Part shown: positions 28,053 to 37,931 of the stretch, piece by piece | Layout of the letters: each line of letters begins with the position of its first letter | How positions within the stretch are numbered: position 1 is the stretch's first letter | Source of the DNA: Salipiger pallidus | GTDB lineage: Bacteria > Pseudomonadota > Alphaproteobacteria > Rhodobacterales > Rhodobacteraceae | Assembly: GCF_014643635.1 (NCBI RefSeq) | Contig: NZ_BMJV01000001.1 | Location: forward strand, 434,001 to 498,000 | Reading direction: 5' to 3' | DNA: 64,000 bases | The notes under the pieces: generated by a model | Seen by the model: the letters and a program-made list of their open reading frames with translations, nothing else | Databases searched by the model: none | Told to the model about the DNA's origin: nothing | Position numbers and translations under genes: made by a program

Positions 28053-29339
28053 TCAGGAAGCCTTGTCCGTTGCAGAATGCTCATCTGCTTCTGCTTCAGC
28101 GGCTTCCGCAGCCTCGATCGCGTATTCCTGCGCGACCCCCACTGCCACCGGCGAAGCCGACGGCAGGACCATGGCATAAGGGGCGGTATCGGTTGCGGAC
28201 GGTGCGGCGCGGCGGGTCATCCGGAACAGTGCGTAGGCGGTGACCGCCATCATCAGTACGGCGATCTGGCCAAAGAAGCCCCCCGGACCGAATGTCTCGA
28301 TTGCCCAGCCAACGGTAATCGGGCCGAAGATCGCGCCCACCCCGTTGACGAACAGAAGACCGGCAGACGCCGAGGCCATGTTCTCGGGCTCGAGGAAGTC
28401 GTTGGTATAGGCGATGATCATCGAATAAAGCGGGTTGGCCGCGCCCCCCGCGAAGAAGGCGGCGATCAGAAGCACGTTGAAGTTTTCCGGCGCCACAACG
28501 GCGAGGCAGGCCGCGAGGCCGCCAGCGAAGGCGACCGCGGCGATCAGCTTGCGCCGGTCCATGCGGTCTGACAGCCAGCCCAGCGGATATTGCGTCACCA
28601 GCGCGCCCACGTAGAACGATGCCACGAACATCGAGATCTGCCCCAGTGACAGGCCCACCTCTGCGGCGAAGACCGCGGCCATGCCGAACTGCGCCGAGAA
28701 CACGCCGCCCAGCAGGAAAAGCGACACAACGCCCAAGGGCGAAACACGGTACAGCTCGATAAGGGTCATTCGCTTGGTGGTGCCGAATGCCGGTGTCGGG
28801 GCGACCGACAGCAGAATAGGCGCGAAGGCGATGGAGACCAGCACCGACGGGATCACGAACAGCAGGAAGCCCGAGGGGTCGGGGATCAGCAGCACTGCCT
28901 GCGCACCGATGATGCCGAGCATCTGCACGATCATGTAAAGGGACAGCGACTGCCCTCGCTGTTCGTTTGACGCGGCGTTGTTGAGCCAGCTTTCCGCTGT
29001 CACGTAGACGCCGCAGTAGCAGAAGCCGATCACCATGCGCTCCAGCGTCCAGACCGCGGGATGCGGGAAGGACGGGTAAAGGATCAGCACCGCCGAGATA
29101 AAGGACCCCAGCGCGGCGAAGACCCGCACGTGCCCCACGCGTCGGATCATTCCCGGCGTCAGGCGCGAGGCAACCAGGAAGCCGGCGAAATAGGCGGACA
29201 TGACCACCGACATGGAAAAGGCCGAGAAGCCTGCGTCGCTGCCTCTCACACCCAGCAACGAGCCCTGAAGGCCGTTGCCCAACATCAGCAGCAGGATGCC
29301 CAGAAGCAGGGCCCAGGAATGTCTCAGGACGTCGAACAT
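28053..29339 (-). CDS. MFS transporter (YcaD-like)
   Basis: A 428-residue transporter with twelve predicted spans. The N-terminal half has GNGLQGSLLGVRG and SAYFAGFLVASRLTPGMIRRVGHVRVFA, the latter being the MFS loop 2-3 motif, like YcaD and its relatives. Loop 8-9 reads QYPLGWLSDRMDRRKL. The C-terminal ~40 residues are acidic and cytoplasmic. The substrate is unknown. It stands alone, divergent from the TadE/TadG pair. Confidence 0.88.
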   Translation of the reverse strand: MFDVLRHSWALLLGILLLMLGNGLQGSLLGVRGSDAGFSAFSMSVVMSAYFAGFLVASRLTPGMIRRVGHVRVFAALGSFISAVLILYPSFPHPAVWTLERMVIGFCYCGVYVTAESWLNNAASNEQRGQSLSLYMIVQMLGIIGAQAVLLIPDPSGFLLFVIPSVLVSIAFAPILLSVAPTPAFGTTKRMTLIELYRVSPLGVVSLFLLGGVFSAQFGMAAVFAAEVGLSLGQISMFVASFYVGALVTQYPLGWLSDRMDRRKLIAAVAFAGGLAACLAVVAPENFNVLLIAAFFAGGAANPLYSMIIAYTNDFLEPENMASASAGLLFVNGVGAIFGPITVGWAIETFGPGGFFGQIAVLMMAVTAYALFRMTRRAAPSATDTAPYAMVLPSASPVAVGVAQEYAIEAAEAAEAEADEHSATDKAS

Positions 29340-29838
29340 GTCGCGTGCGTCTCCTTGCAGTGGCGGTGGCGCACACCGCCGCGGTGGGGGTGCACCTGCC
29401 CGTCGTAGCCGCCCGGTGCAAGAGGATTCGACCTAAAGTTTTTGTGGCAAGAAAGGGGCATCGGCGACAAACGGCGCAACCGCCGCTCGCCGCCCGTGCT
29501 GACACTGCCCCAAAGGGCTGAGAAAAACGTTAATTCCCATGTTTCGTGATTGCGCAAAACAACCCTGCAGAGAATCGGTTAAGCAGCGGTTCAAGCATAG
29601 TTAATCGAATGCACACCAATGAAACACTCACGCATCCTGATATGTAAATCGTTTTACTCGGTAACGCAGCATTAATAAAAAGCTCAATGCAAATACCCCT
29701 TTAATTGTCGAAAGCGGAATCATGTCCAAATAAAGGCAATTTCGCCGCAATCCCGACCTATTTCGGCGGCGAAATCTGGCTTGGGTAGAGGCGAACGGTT
29801 CAGGTAGTTAACTGCTCCCAGTTGGAAGAGAGTCCAGT
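29340..29838. promoter_or_regulatory. AT-rich divergent promoter region with inverted repeat
   Basis: These 499 bases separate the divergent MFS and TadE-like genes. From about 29520 to 29740 the sequence is far more AT-rich than its surroundings, with runs such as TTAATAAAAAG, and no open frame is convincing. A ten-base inverted repeat ATTTCGCCGC (29739-29748) / GCGGCGAAAT (29766-29775) lies about 65 bases before the TadE-like start and may be an operator or an attenuating hairpin. Confidence 0.45.
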
Positions 29839-30249
29839 ATGTATGGAAGGTCGAAGACACGGAAATTTCTGAAAACGTTTTCCCGGGAAGACGACGGCGC
29901 CTTCACTCTTGAAATGGTCATCTGGTCGCCTCTGATCCTCGGAGCGATCCTGCTTATCCTCGACTTTGCCTTCCTGATGACGGTGGATGCGGGCATGTGG
30001 CACGCCAGCCGCGACACCGCCCGAGCCCTGTCGACGCACCGTATCCGCCCCGACGAAGCAGAAGAGTACATGCGCGGCCGCTTGCAATACCTGCGCGACG
30101 ATTACGACATCAATATCGACGTATCCCGAAGCGAGGTCGTGGCCTCGGTCGCGCTGGATACCACGGACGCGGCACTTACCCCGGTGATCGGACGCTACGT
30201 GGTGGGCACTTTGAATGCTCGCGTGGCCATGATGCGGGAGCCGGAATGA
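29839..30249 (+). CDS. TadE-like pilus assembly protein
   Basis: A 136-residue protein with the TadE pattern: a short basic leader, the segment DDGAFTLEMVIWSPLILGAILLILDFAF with the Glu that follows the pilin-like processing site, one membrane helix, then a periplasmic part. TadE proteins are pseudopilins of the Flp/Tad system. Its stop overlaps the next gene's ATG (ATGA). No TadA, TadB/C or RcpA genes are in the window. Confidence 0.75.
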   Translation: MYGRSKTRKFLKTFSREDDGAFTLEMVIWSPLILGAILLILDFAFLMTVDAGMWHASRDTARALSTHRIRPDEAEEYMRGRLQYLRDDYDINIDVSRSEVVASVALDTTDAALTPVIGRYVVGTLNARVAMMREPE

Positions 30250-31580
30250 TGCGCATGCCCCTGTTTCCCATCAAAGCGCCTTGCCTGTCATTGGGCCAGT
30301 TGATCCGTTCCGACGACGGGGCGGGCACCCTGACCAGCCTTTTTGTGCTTACCGTCTGCCTGCTCATGGGGGGCGCAGCGGTGGACATCGCCAACGCTTA
30401 CCGCGTCAAGGAAGTGCTTCAGGCCAATGCCGAAGCCAGCGCCATAAGCGGCGCAGTCCGCATGTCCGAACCCCTTGAGAGTGAAACCGCACGGGATACG
30501 GCCCGCCGCATCGCCGACATCGGGCTAACCCAGGCGGGATTGTCCGATGCCTGGCATGACGCCGGCTTTGAGGTGGGGCTGGTGGATCCGCTGACCGATA
30601 CCTTCACCCCCGTCCCCATGCCCGCCGCCGGCCAGCTACCGGGCCCGGGCATCAATGCGGTGCGCGTGTCGCTGCACCGCGATGCCGCACATGGCAATCC
30701 CGAACCGTTGCGTGTCGTCGGGCTGTTCGGCTTCGACCCATGGGATATCAGCGGTCAGGCCGTTGCCATGCTGCGCAACCGCCCGACGCTCGAGTGCATC
30801 GATCCGCTGCTCTCGCTTCAGGCGCGGGTCGATGTGTCCTCCCGCAACGCGTTCGTCGGGATCTGCCTGCACGCCAATGCTGCGGTGAGCTATGGAGAGG
30901 TGCCGTCCTGGCGGCGCGACGTGGTGGATGATGTGGTAAACCGTCTGCTCCTCGACGCAGCGGGCGGCGGGCTTCTGACCAGCTTTGTCTCACCGGTGCA
31001 GCCGTCAGAGATCATGGCCATGGTTGCCTCCGTGGACAGGACCGTGGACCTGCACGATCTCGACAACCTCTCGGTGGTCAGCGACGGTAGCCTGCATGTG
31101 ACCTGCAAAGACAATGAGGTGCTGCACCTCGAGGACGGCTTCGTTCTGCAGAACGCGGCGATCTACTCCGATTGCCCCGTGCGGATCGAGGGCGAGGTCA
31201 GCCTTGATGCCAGCCTGCTCGTGGCCAACCTTTCATCACTGCTGACCGATCCCGATGCCATAAAGGTGACGCCCGATGCGCTCCTGACCGGCTCGCCGGC
31301 CTGTGCGCCGGGGGACGGGGTGCAAATCCTGCTGTTTGCCGATCTCGACGCCGTGGTTGGAATCCCCGCGCTTGTGTCCACGGACACACCGCTGGGCGCG
31401 TTCATCGACGAGACGGTGGGCACAGTAGGCACGGTCCTTGACAGCACACTGACCCTCGTGGGCGGCATCCTGAATCCGCTGGTGGACACGGTGTCGGACC
31501 TGACTTCTGACCTGCCGCTGCTGCCGATCTGCCTCAACGCGGAAACGATGCTGTCGTCGGACACGGTTGCCCTGCGCTAA
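30246..31580 (+). CDS. TadG-like protein without a recognisable VWA domain
   Basis: A 444-residue protein opening with [18 protein letters not shown] and [32 protein letters not shown], which is the N-terminal TadG/Flp-assembly segment with a single membrane anchor. The remaining ~380 residues are predicted periplasmic, with several cysteines ([30 protein letters not shown]) that could form disulfides. A MIDAS motif is not seen. It overlaps the TadE-like gene at its start and the queA gene (opposite strand) by four bases at its end. Confidence 0.72.
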   Translation: MMRMPLFPIKAPCLSLGQLIRSDDGAGTLTSLFVLTVCLLMGGAAVDIANAYRVKEVLQANAEASAISGAVRMSEPLESETARDTARRIADIGLTQAGLSDAWHDAGFEVGLVDPLTDTFTPVPMPAAGQLPGPGINAVRVSLHRDAAHGNPEPLRVVGLFGFDPWDISGQAVAMLRNRPTLECIDPLLSLQARVDVSSRNAFVGICLHANAAVSYGEVPSWRRDVVDDVVNRLLLDAAGGGLLTSFVSPVQPSEIMAMVASVDRTVDLHDLDNLSVVSDGSLHVTCKDNEVLHLEDGFVLQNAAIYSDCPVRIEGEVSLDASLLVANLSSLLTDPDAIKVTPDALLTGSPACAPGDGVQILLFADLDAVVGIPALVSTDTPLGAFIDETVGTVGTVLDSTLTLVGGILNPLVDTVSDLTSDLPLLPICLNAETMLSSDTVALR

Positions 31581-32632
31581 GCTTTCGGCAGCAGCAGAGA
31601 GGCATCCCCGTAGGAGAAGAAGCGGTAGCGTTCGGTCACTGCGTGATCGTAGATCCGCATCACCCGGTCGCGCCCCATGAGGGCCGAGACCAGCATCATC
31701 AGCGTCGATTTCGGAAGGTGGAAGTTGGTCATCAGCGCGTCCGCCACCCGGAAATCAAAGCCGGGATAGATGAAGATGTCGGTGACCCCCGTCCAGGGCG
31801 CAATGACGCCGCTGTCCCGCGCGGCGGTCTCGATCAGGCGCAAGGCGGTGGTGCCCACGGGGATCACCCGTCCGCCGGCAGCCTTGGTGGCGACGATCTC
31901 GGATGCCGCCGCAGCGGTGACCTCGCCCCATTCGCCGTGCATCTTGTGTGTGGTGACATCATCGACCTTGACCGGAAGGAAAGTCCCCGCGCCCACGTGC
32001 AGCGTCACGCGGGTGAACTGCACCCCCTTCGCCTCCAGCGCATCCAACAGCGGCTGGTCAAAATGCAGCGACGCGGTTGGGGCGGCGACCGCGCCGGAAT
32101 GTTCGGCCCAGACGGTCTGGTAATCGCTCTTGTCCTGATCGTCCGCCGCGCGCTTGGCCGCGATGTAGGGCGGCAGAGGCATGGCGCCTGCCTCGTCCAG
32201 CGCCTTGTCAAAATCCTCGCCTACGAGGTTGAAGCGGAATAGGCCCTGCCCGTCCTCCCGCGCCTCGAGCTTTGCCGACAGGGCGTCCGAAAACACCACC
32301 ACCTCGCCGTCGCGCAGCTTGCGCAGGGGTTTGACCAGCGCCGCCCATGTGCCGTCCGCGCGCGGCTCGAGCAGCGTCAGTTCCACCTGCGCCCGTGTGA
32401 GCCCGTGTTCGCTTTCCCGCTCGCGCCAGCCGTTCAGCCGCGCCGGGATCACCCGCGTGTCGTTCAGCACGAGCCGGTCGCCGGGGCGCAGCCAGTCCAG
32501 AAGGTCGGTCACCCGGCCATCGTGGATCGTGTCCCCCTCGGCCACCAGAAGCCGCGCTGACGAGCGCGGGCTTGCGGGCCGCGTGGCAATGAGATCCTCG
32601 GGAAGATCGAAGTCGAAGTCGCTGAGCTGCAT
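31577..32632 (-). CDS. queA: S-adenosylmethionine:tRNA ribosyltransferase-isomerase QueA
   Basis: A 351-residue enzyme that adds the epoxycyclopentane group of queuosine to 7-aminomethyl-7-deazaguanine in tRNA, using the ribosyl part of SAM. The family opening [19 protein letters not shown] and the motifs [29 protein letters not shown] and the closing [18 protein letters not shown] are intact. The start at 32632 removes a non-conserved leader. The partner gene tgt lies 16 kb away in this window, on the same strand. Confidence 0.95.
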   Translation of the reverse strand: MQLSDFDFDLPEDLIATRPASPRSSARLLVAEGDTIHDGRVTDLLDWLRPGDRLVLNDTRVIPARLNGWRERESEHGLTRAQVELTLLEPRADGTWAALVKPLRKLRDGEVVVFSDALSAKLEAREDGQGLFRFNLVGEDFDKALDEAGAMPLPPYIAAKRAADDQDKSDYQTVWAEHSGAVAAPTASLHFDQPLLDALEAKGVQFTRVTLHVGAGTFLPVKVDDVTTHKMHGEWGEVTAAAASEIVATKAAGGRVIPVGTTALRLIETAARDSGVIAPWTGVTDIFIYPGFDFRVADALMTNFHLPKSTLMMLVSALMGRDRVMRIYDHAVTERYRFFSYGDASLLLPKA

Positions 32633-32666
32633 GGGATTTCTTCGCAATGGCCGGGCGCGCGACGCG

Positions 32667-35600
32667 CTATTGGTTGAGGCTGGGGGGCGGGCGACGGAAG
32701 ATGTCACGGAACATCCCCGGAGTGAAGACCGAAAGCGGGTTTACCGACACCTGCGGCTCGCGCACCGGGCCGCGCAGGTTGAAGTTGAAGCCGATGAGTC
32801 CCTCGCCCTTGCGCGAGAACAGCCGCCCGATGCCGTTGATGATGTAGATCGGCGACAGCACGCCCTGCATGTCCATGGTCTGCGAGCCAAGGTTGTAATA
32901 CCCATCCATGGAGATCCCCATGGAGGGGCCGGTGGCGCTCGACCGTTGCAGGATCACCTGCGTGGGCGTCAGGCGGAACCGCGCATCCACCTCGCTGAAA
33001 TAGAGGCCGGGCCCGTTCAGCTCATCGATGAGCCCCACCACAGAGATGGCGTCGATAAGGCCGGTGATGGCCGGTGCATTGTTGAGCCGCGCCCCCCCGA
33101 TCTCGAGATTGCCGTCATAGTGCCCGGTCTGTCCCGGCACCGGCACGAGGGTCAGATCGAAGGTGCCGTCCTGAACGTTGCGGAAGATGCCCGCACCTTC
33201 CAGAACATCGCCCGCATCGCGCGCCTGAAGCCGGATGGCCGAGCCGCCGTTGGTGGGCAAGACCCGGCCAGTGATGGGAGCCTGCCCGCCGACGCTGGCG
33301 GTGAACTGGCCATCAAGCCCCGCAGCGGTCTGTGCAAAGCTTCCCTGGAAGCCGGTCAGCGCGATCTGCTCCGACACCTGCAGCCGGTCGAGGCGTACCG
33401 CGATGGGCCCGCCCCCGGAGCCGCTCCCGCCCGATCCGCCCCCAAAGGGCGCGCGGCGCAGGTCCAGCGTGCCGCCGTTCAGCGCCACCGCGGGCGGGGC
33501 GCCCTGCCCGCGCGAGCTCAGCACCGCAGAGCCGTCAAGCCAGCCTCCCACCCGCAACCGCGGCAGATCCAGCCGGTCGAACTGCCCCGAGGAGGTCAGC
33601 CGCACAGCGCCCCGCGCCTCGAGCCCGGCGGCGTTCAGCGACAGCCGCTCCACCGTGAGCGGACGGCCAAAGCGCCCCGCCACCTCGAAACGGCCCGTAC
33701 CGCCTTGGGTCAGCCGCCAGCCGATCTGAGGCAGCGACAGCCCCACCCCCGCCAGCGACGAGGTCAGCGAAAAGCGCGGGGCCTGCCCGTTCGGCAGATC
33801 GATTGTCAGCTGCGCCGGCCCCGAGCCGCTGATGGTGCCCGGCGGCAACCCGATGCCCAGAGACTGCGCCGCCGCCTCCGACAGGGTCACCTGCCCCTCC
33901 ACCCGGCCCGTGCCGGGGGTCAGCGGCTGGGTCCAGCTGCCGTTGAAGGGAATGCCGTCCATTTGCACCCGGCCCGAAACCACGATGCGGTCATCGTTGA
34001 GGTCGAGCGCCAGCCGCTGCGCGCTGAGCCGCTTGCCGGGCACGATCTCGGTGCTGGCAAAGCCTGTGACGCTGCCCGAGGCGCTGATCGCGATCTCCTC
34101 GCGTTGAACGCCGCGTTTCAGCGGGATCACCAGCTGTCCGGTCAGCGCCGCCGTCCCGTCGCCAAGCGCCACGGGCTTCTTGGCCTTCTGCATGATCTCG
34201 AGCTTGGGGCTGTCGATGTAGGACAGCACCGCCTCCATCGGCCCGCGTGCCTTCAGGTCGAGGATCCCCGTCCAGGGCCGCACGGTCATGTCAGGGATGG
34301 TGAAGGTCGAACCCGCTCCGTCCAGCCGCCCGCCCTGAGGCGGCGCGACATAGCCATCCTCGAGCGTCACAGCCATGCGGTCATCGTAAAGCGTGAACTG
34401 CCCCGATGCCCCCTCAAGCCGCGGCAGGTTGCGGGCATAGGTCAGCTCTCCGCCTTCGATGCGGGCGTCGATATAGGGTTTCAGACGTCCGCCAGGATCG
34501 AGCCGCAGCGCAATCACCGCATCGTGCAGGGTGGCGGCGTGGATGTTCTCGGACACCCATTTGCGGGCCTTGACGTTGCCTTCCTTGCCACCCTCGGGCC
34601 AGAGGCTCATCAGCTTGTCCCGCTCCAGCCGCGCCACCCGCGCATCCAGCGCCATGCGCCAGCCCTCGGGCTCGGCGGCAAGGCTGCCCGAGACCCGGAG
34701 CGGCAGCTCCGCGTCGGTGATGCGCAGGCGGCCCAGCTCGAAGCGAAAAGGATCGAAGGCAAGGCGCCAGTCCAGCTCGGCTCCGTCGATGCGCACCGGG
34801 CTGTCGAGGAACCCCTCCGGGTCCGCTTCGAACTGTGAGATGCGGAACTGGCCGACCATGGCATCGGGCAGACGGCCACTGCCATTCTGCTGCAGCTGCG
34901 CCCGGCCCGAGGACTGCAACGTGCCCAGAGCGCTGGCCACATGGATGTCGTCGAAGGTCAGCGTGCCGGCTGCGGGATCATAAGAAAAATAGGTGCGGGC
35001 AAAGCTGAAGGGGATCGGCTCGGTCCGAGTGTTCGGCTGTAGCACGCCCGCGCCGATCTGAAGCGTGGCATTGAGAGCACCAAGCCGCCCCTCTTCGGTC
35101 ATGCTGGCCCGCAGCGCTCCGGAGATCGGCGCCCGAAGCCCCCCGAGCCAGGCCAGCGCCGGGCTTTGCGTGGCAATGTCCTGCGCTTCAAGCCCCGACA
35201 GGTTGACGCCGAACTGAGCCGAGCCTTCACCGATGGTGTTCTCGGCGGTCACCGCAAGCGTCGCGGGCACGTCACCACGCCCCAGCACCGACACATCGCC
35301 CGCAAGGCGCAGGCTACGCCCCTCGCGGGTGATCGACACGCGTCCGCCGTCGGCGGTCCAGCCGCGCTGCGCCCGTGCGTCCTCGTAGCGGATGGTCAGC
35401 GCCTCGGCGCTGATCGAAGTCAGCTTGTCGAGGCGCGGATCCTCGAGGGCGCGCTGAAGATTGGCCAGCATGGTCGGGATGTCCGGGGTTGGCGTGTCGG
35501 AGGCGAACACATCCCCCAGCGCCAGGCCGAACCGCCCGTCCGCATCGCGCCGCATGGCGAGCGAGGCCCCCGACAGATGCACCAGACGCAGATCGATCCG

Positions 35601-36206
35601 ACCCCGGAAGAGATCGGCAAAGGTCATCCCGGCCACGAGGTTCGACAGCTGCGCCACCGGGGCGCCGGTGTCACTGCGGATGCCCACGTCCACCAGCCTG
35701 ACCCGGGCCATCCCGTCGGGCCGGACTTCCAGCTGCAAGTCCCCGAAGCTGAGGTCGATCCCCGGAACCGCCTGCGCGATGCGCTCTTCGATCTGCTCCC
35801 GCAGCCAGCCTGGCGCCGACAGGGGCCGCTCCATCACCGACCACAGCCCTGCCCCCGCCAGCAAGACGATCACCGTCAGGACCGAGAAGATCCCCCCAAG
35901 CCAGCGCCGCTTGCGCCCTTTCTTGCGGGGCTTCGGTGCAATGGGCGTCTTGGCTGTGCCCCTCTCGGGAGCTTCACCCTCAGTCTGGCCATCCTCTGTG
36001 CCGCCGGTCTCCGGCGTGCTGCCCGCAGGGCCGCCGCCGGGAGTCGCGGCATCGTCCTCCGGCGAAGGGGTGCTGCTCTCGGCATCCTCGCAGGAGGACG
36101 TACCGCTCTGCCGACTGCCTGTATCGCTGCCGTTGGCAACGCTCAGGTCCATGCGGCTGCTCTCGTCCACGGCAGGCCCGGCGCCTGCCGAACGGTCGTC
36201 TTCCAT
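32667..36206 (-). CDS. AsmA-like protein with a single N-terminal membrane anchor
   Basis: About 1,179 residues. A hydrophilic Glu/Pro/Gly-rich cytoplasmic segment is followed by a basic stretch ([11 protein letters not shown]), one membrane helix, and a very long beta-rich periplasmic region. The C-terminus ([18 protein letters not shown], then [20 protein letters not shown]) is the AsmA-like C-terminal pattern of YhdP/TamB-type bridge proteins that link inner and outer membranes. The start is uncertain: ATG at 36206, or TTG at 36266 giving an opening SDTSPKDQRP. It lies 34 bases upstream of queA on the same strand. Confidence 0.85.
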   Translation of the reverse strand: MEDDRSAGAGPAVDESSRMDLSVANGSDTGSRQSGTSSCEDAESSTPSPEDDAATPGGGPAGSTPETGGTEDGQTEGEAPERGTAKTPIAPKPRKKGRKRRWLGGIFSVLTVIVLLAGAGLWSVMERPLSAPGWLREQIEERIAQAVPGIDLSFGDLQLEVRPDGMARVRLVDVGIRSDTGAPVAQLSNLVAGMTFADLFRGRIDLRLVHLSGASLAMRRDADGRFGLALGDVFASDTPTPDIPTMLANLQRALEDPRLDKLTSISAEALTIRYEDARAQRGWTADGGRVSITREGRSLRLAGDVSVLGRGDVPATLAVTAENTIGEGSAQFGVNLSGLEAQDIATQSPALAWLGGLRAPISGALRASMTEEGRLGALNATLQIGAGVLQPNTRTEPIPFSFARTYFSYDPAAGTLTFDDIHVASALGTLQSSGRAQLQQNGSGRLPDAMVGQFRISQFEADPEGFLDSPVRIDGAELDWRLAFDPFRFELGRLRITDAELPLRVSGSLAAEPEGWRMALDARVARLERDKLMSLWPEGGKEGNVKARKWVSENIHAATLHDAVIALRLDPGGRLKPYIDARIEGGELTYARNLPRLEGASGQFTLYDDRMAVTLEDGYVAPPQGGRLDGAGSTFTIPDMTVRPWTGILDLKARGPMEAVLSYIDSPKLEIMQKAKKPVALGDGTAALTGQLVIPLKRGVQREEIAISASGSVTGFASTEIVPGKRLSAQRLALDLNDDRIVVSGRVQMDGIPFNGSWTQPLTPGTGRVEGQVTLSEAAAQSLGIGLPPGTISGSGPAQLTIDLPNGQAPRFSLTSSLAGVGLSLPQIGWRLTQGGTGRFEVAGRFGRPLTVERLSLNAAGLEARGAVRLTSSGQFDRLDLPRLRVGGWLDGSAVLSSRGQGAPPAVALNGGTLDLRRAPFGGGSGGSGSGGGPIAVRLDRLQVSEQIALTGFQGSFAQTAAGLDGQFTASVGGQAPITGRVLPTNGGSAIRLQARDAGDVLEGAGIFRNVQDGTFDLTLVPVPGQTGHYDGNLEIGGARLNNAPAITGLIDAISVVGLIDELNGPGLYFSEVDARFRLTPTQVILQRSSATGPSMGISMDGYYNLGSQTMDMQGVLSPIYIINGIGRLFSRKGEGLIGFNFNLRGPVREPQVSVNPLSVFTPGMFRDIFRRPPPSLNQ

Positions 36207-36353
36207 GCCGGCGCGGGCTTGGTCAGCCCCTTGCGGGCGTTGGTCTTTCGGGGAGGTGTCGCTCAAGGGGCGGCGGTCTCTGTTTGCATCTGCGTCCGGG
36301 CGTTCTACACCGTGAGGCGATACACATCCAAACACAATTCCGGAGCCAGAGCC

Positions 36354-36806
36354 ATGACCGACACCGCCCCCGATTTCACCCTGCCCTGCACTGGCGGAGA
36401 CGACGTCACGCTGACAGCCCTGCGCCCCGCCCCGGTGGTACTGTTCTTCTACCCGCGTGACGACACCTCGGGCTGCACCCTCGAGAACCAGGATTTCACC
36501 CGCCTGCTGCCCGAGTTCGAGGCCGCAGGCGCGAAGGTCTTCGGCATTTCCAAGGACAGCCTTGCTAGCCACGACAAGTTCATGGCCAAGAAGGAGCTGA
36601 CCGTGCCGCTGCTATCGGACGAAGGCTCCGAGGTCTGCGAGGCCTACGGCGTGTTCAAGGAAAAGAAGATGTACGGCAAGACCTTCATGGGCATCGAGCG
36701 GTCCACCTTCCTTGTCGGGCCGGATGGGCAGATTGCGCAGGAATGGCGCAAGGTTAAGGTGCCCGGCCACGCCGACGAGGTGCTGGAAGCGGTGCGCGCG
36801 CTCTGA
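36354..36806 (+). CDS. bcp: Bcp/PrxQ-type peroxiredoxin
   Basis: A 150-residue thiol peroxidase reducing hydroperoxides. The peroxidatic cysteine is Cys41 in FYPRDDTSGCTLENQDF. The resolving cysteine usually five residues on (Cys50 in E. coli Bcp) is replaced by Gln46. Other cysteines are Cys12 and Cys95. It may therefore work as a one-cysteine enzyme or use Cys95. The ATG at 36354 gives the family opening; the longer frame upstream is the antisense of the AsmA-like gene. The two genes are divergent with about 147 bases between them. Confidence 0.93.
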   Translation: MTDTAPDFTLPCTGGDDVTLTALRPAPVVLFFYPRDDTSGCTLENQDFTRLLPEFEAAGAKVFGISKDSLASHDKFMAKKELTVPLLSDEGSEVCEAYGVFKEKKMYGKTFMGIERSTFLVGPDGQIAQEWRKVKVPGHADEVLEAVRAL

Positions 36807-36850
36807 TATCCGGCCTCACCGCCCCTGCCGCAGAGCCGGCCGGGGCGGTG

Positions 36851-36873
36851 CAAATTCCTTGGCAAGGAATTTG
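36851..36873. repeat. 23-bp perfect palindrome, copy 2
   Basis: CAAATTCCTT, a GGC spacer and AAGGAATTTG, with perfectly paired arms. It matches the copy at 5467-5489 in all arm-1 bases and in spacing. It lies between the bcp and DUF455 genes. Confidence 0.75.
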
Positions 36874-36909
36874 CCCGAAGACAATGACGCAGCCCGAAGG
36901 AGCCCGGCG

Positions 36910-37740
36910 ATGCTGACCCTCAGCGAGATGGCGGTGGATGTGCTTACCACCGCGGACGGACGCGAGAAGACCGCGAAATCCCACGCCCATGCCGCCGCAT
37001 GGCGCGCCGCGCGCGATGCCGGAACACCGCTCGAGATCGGCAGTGCGACGCCGCCCCTGCGCCCGTCCCGTCCGGCAGAGCCCGAGCTGCTCAGCCCACG
37101 CGAGGTGCCCAAACGCAAGCCCGGGTCGCCGCAGGGCCGTATCGCGCTGCTCCACGCGGTCGCTCATATCGAGCTCAACGCCGTCGATCTGCACTGGGAC
37201 ATCATCGCCCGCTTCACCGACACGCGCTTCCCGCTTGGCTTTTACGATGACTGGGTGCGCGCCGCTGATGAGGAATCCAAGCACTTCAACCTCATGTGCG
37301 ACTGCCTCGAAGAGCTTGGCAGCCATTATGGTGCCCTGCCCGCCCACGCGGGCATGTGGCGCGCCGCGGAGGACACCGCCGAGGATCTCATGGGCCGCCT
37401 CGCCGTAGTACCCATGGTGCTCGAGGCGCGTGGGCTCGACGTGACGCCGGGCATGATCGAGATCTTCCGCAAGGCCAAGGTGGACAGCGCAATTGCCGCG
37501 CTCGAGACCATCTACGCCGAGGAAGTGGGCCACGTGGCCTACGGATCAAAGTGGTTCCATTTCCTTTGCGGCCGTCACGATCTCGATCCGCGCGACGTGT
37601 TCCACGACCTCGTCCGGACCTATTTCAAGGGTGGCCTCAAGCCCCCCTTCAACGAGGAGAAACGAGCCGAAGCCGGGCTGCCACCGGATTTCTACTGGCC
37701 CCTCGCAAACGAGACTCCCCATACGAAACGCACAACCTGA
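36910..37740 (+). CDS. DUF455 family ferritin-like protein
   Basis: A 276-residue helical protein. The segments LLHAVAHIELNAVDLHWDIIARF and DEESKHFNLMCDCLEELG, together with EEVGHVAYGSKWF, provide the E..H pattern of a di-iron ferritin-like four-helix bundle, as in the DUF455 family. The biochemical function is unknown; a role in tRNA or hydroxylation chemistry is known only for distant relatives. The start at 36910 gives the usual LTLSEMAVDVL opening. It is downstream of bcp in the same direction. Confidence 0.85.
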   Translation: MLTLSEMAVDVLTTADGREKTAKSHAHAAAWRAARDAGTPLEIGSATPPLRPSRPAEPELLSPREVPKRKPGSPQGRIALLHAVAHIELNAVDLHWDIIARFTDTRFPLGFYDDWVRAADEESKHFNLMCDCLEELGSHYGALPAHAGMWRAAEDTAEDLMGRLAVVPMVLEARGLDVTPGMIEIFRKAKVDSAIAALETIYAEEVGHVAYGSKWFHFLCGRHDLDPRDVFHDLVRTYFKGGLKPPFNEEKRAEAGLPPDFYWPLANETPHTKRTT

Positions 37741-37931
37741 AGGTTTCAAACCCTCGAACTGAAACGAAAACCGGCGGATTCTCGCCATTTTCCGGCTGAT
37801 CGGCGGTATCCGACGCGTTTTCCCCGTGAACGTTGTTGCGACGGCAACACTCCGTGGTCTATCCCGTTCGCGGGCCGGACAGGTTGAGTGATCAGCCTTC
37901 CGGGACGGGACTGAAGACGAGGGACAGACCA

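Noticed and set aside
35166-36353. Long plus-strand open frame in front of the peroxiredoxin gene
   Set aside because: It is the antisense of the AsmA-like gene; its translation is Arg/Pro/Gly-rich with no domain, and the real peroxiredoxin start with its usual sequence lies at 36354.
36207-36572. N-terminal extension of the AsmA-like frame past 36206
   Set aside because: It overlaps the start of the peroxiredoxin gene on the other strand and its sequence is not protein-like; only a TTG at 36266 remains a realistic alternative.
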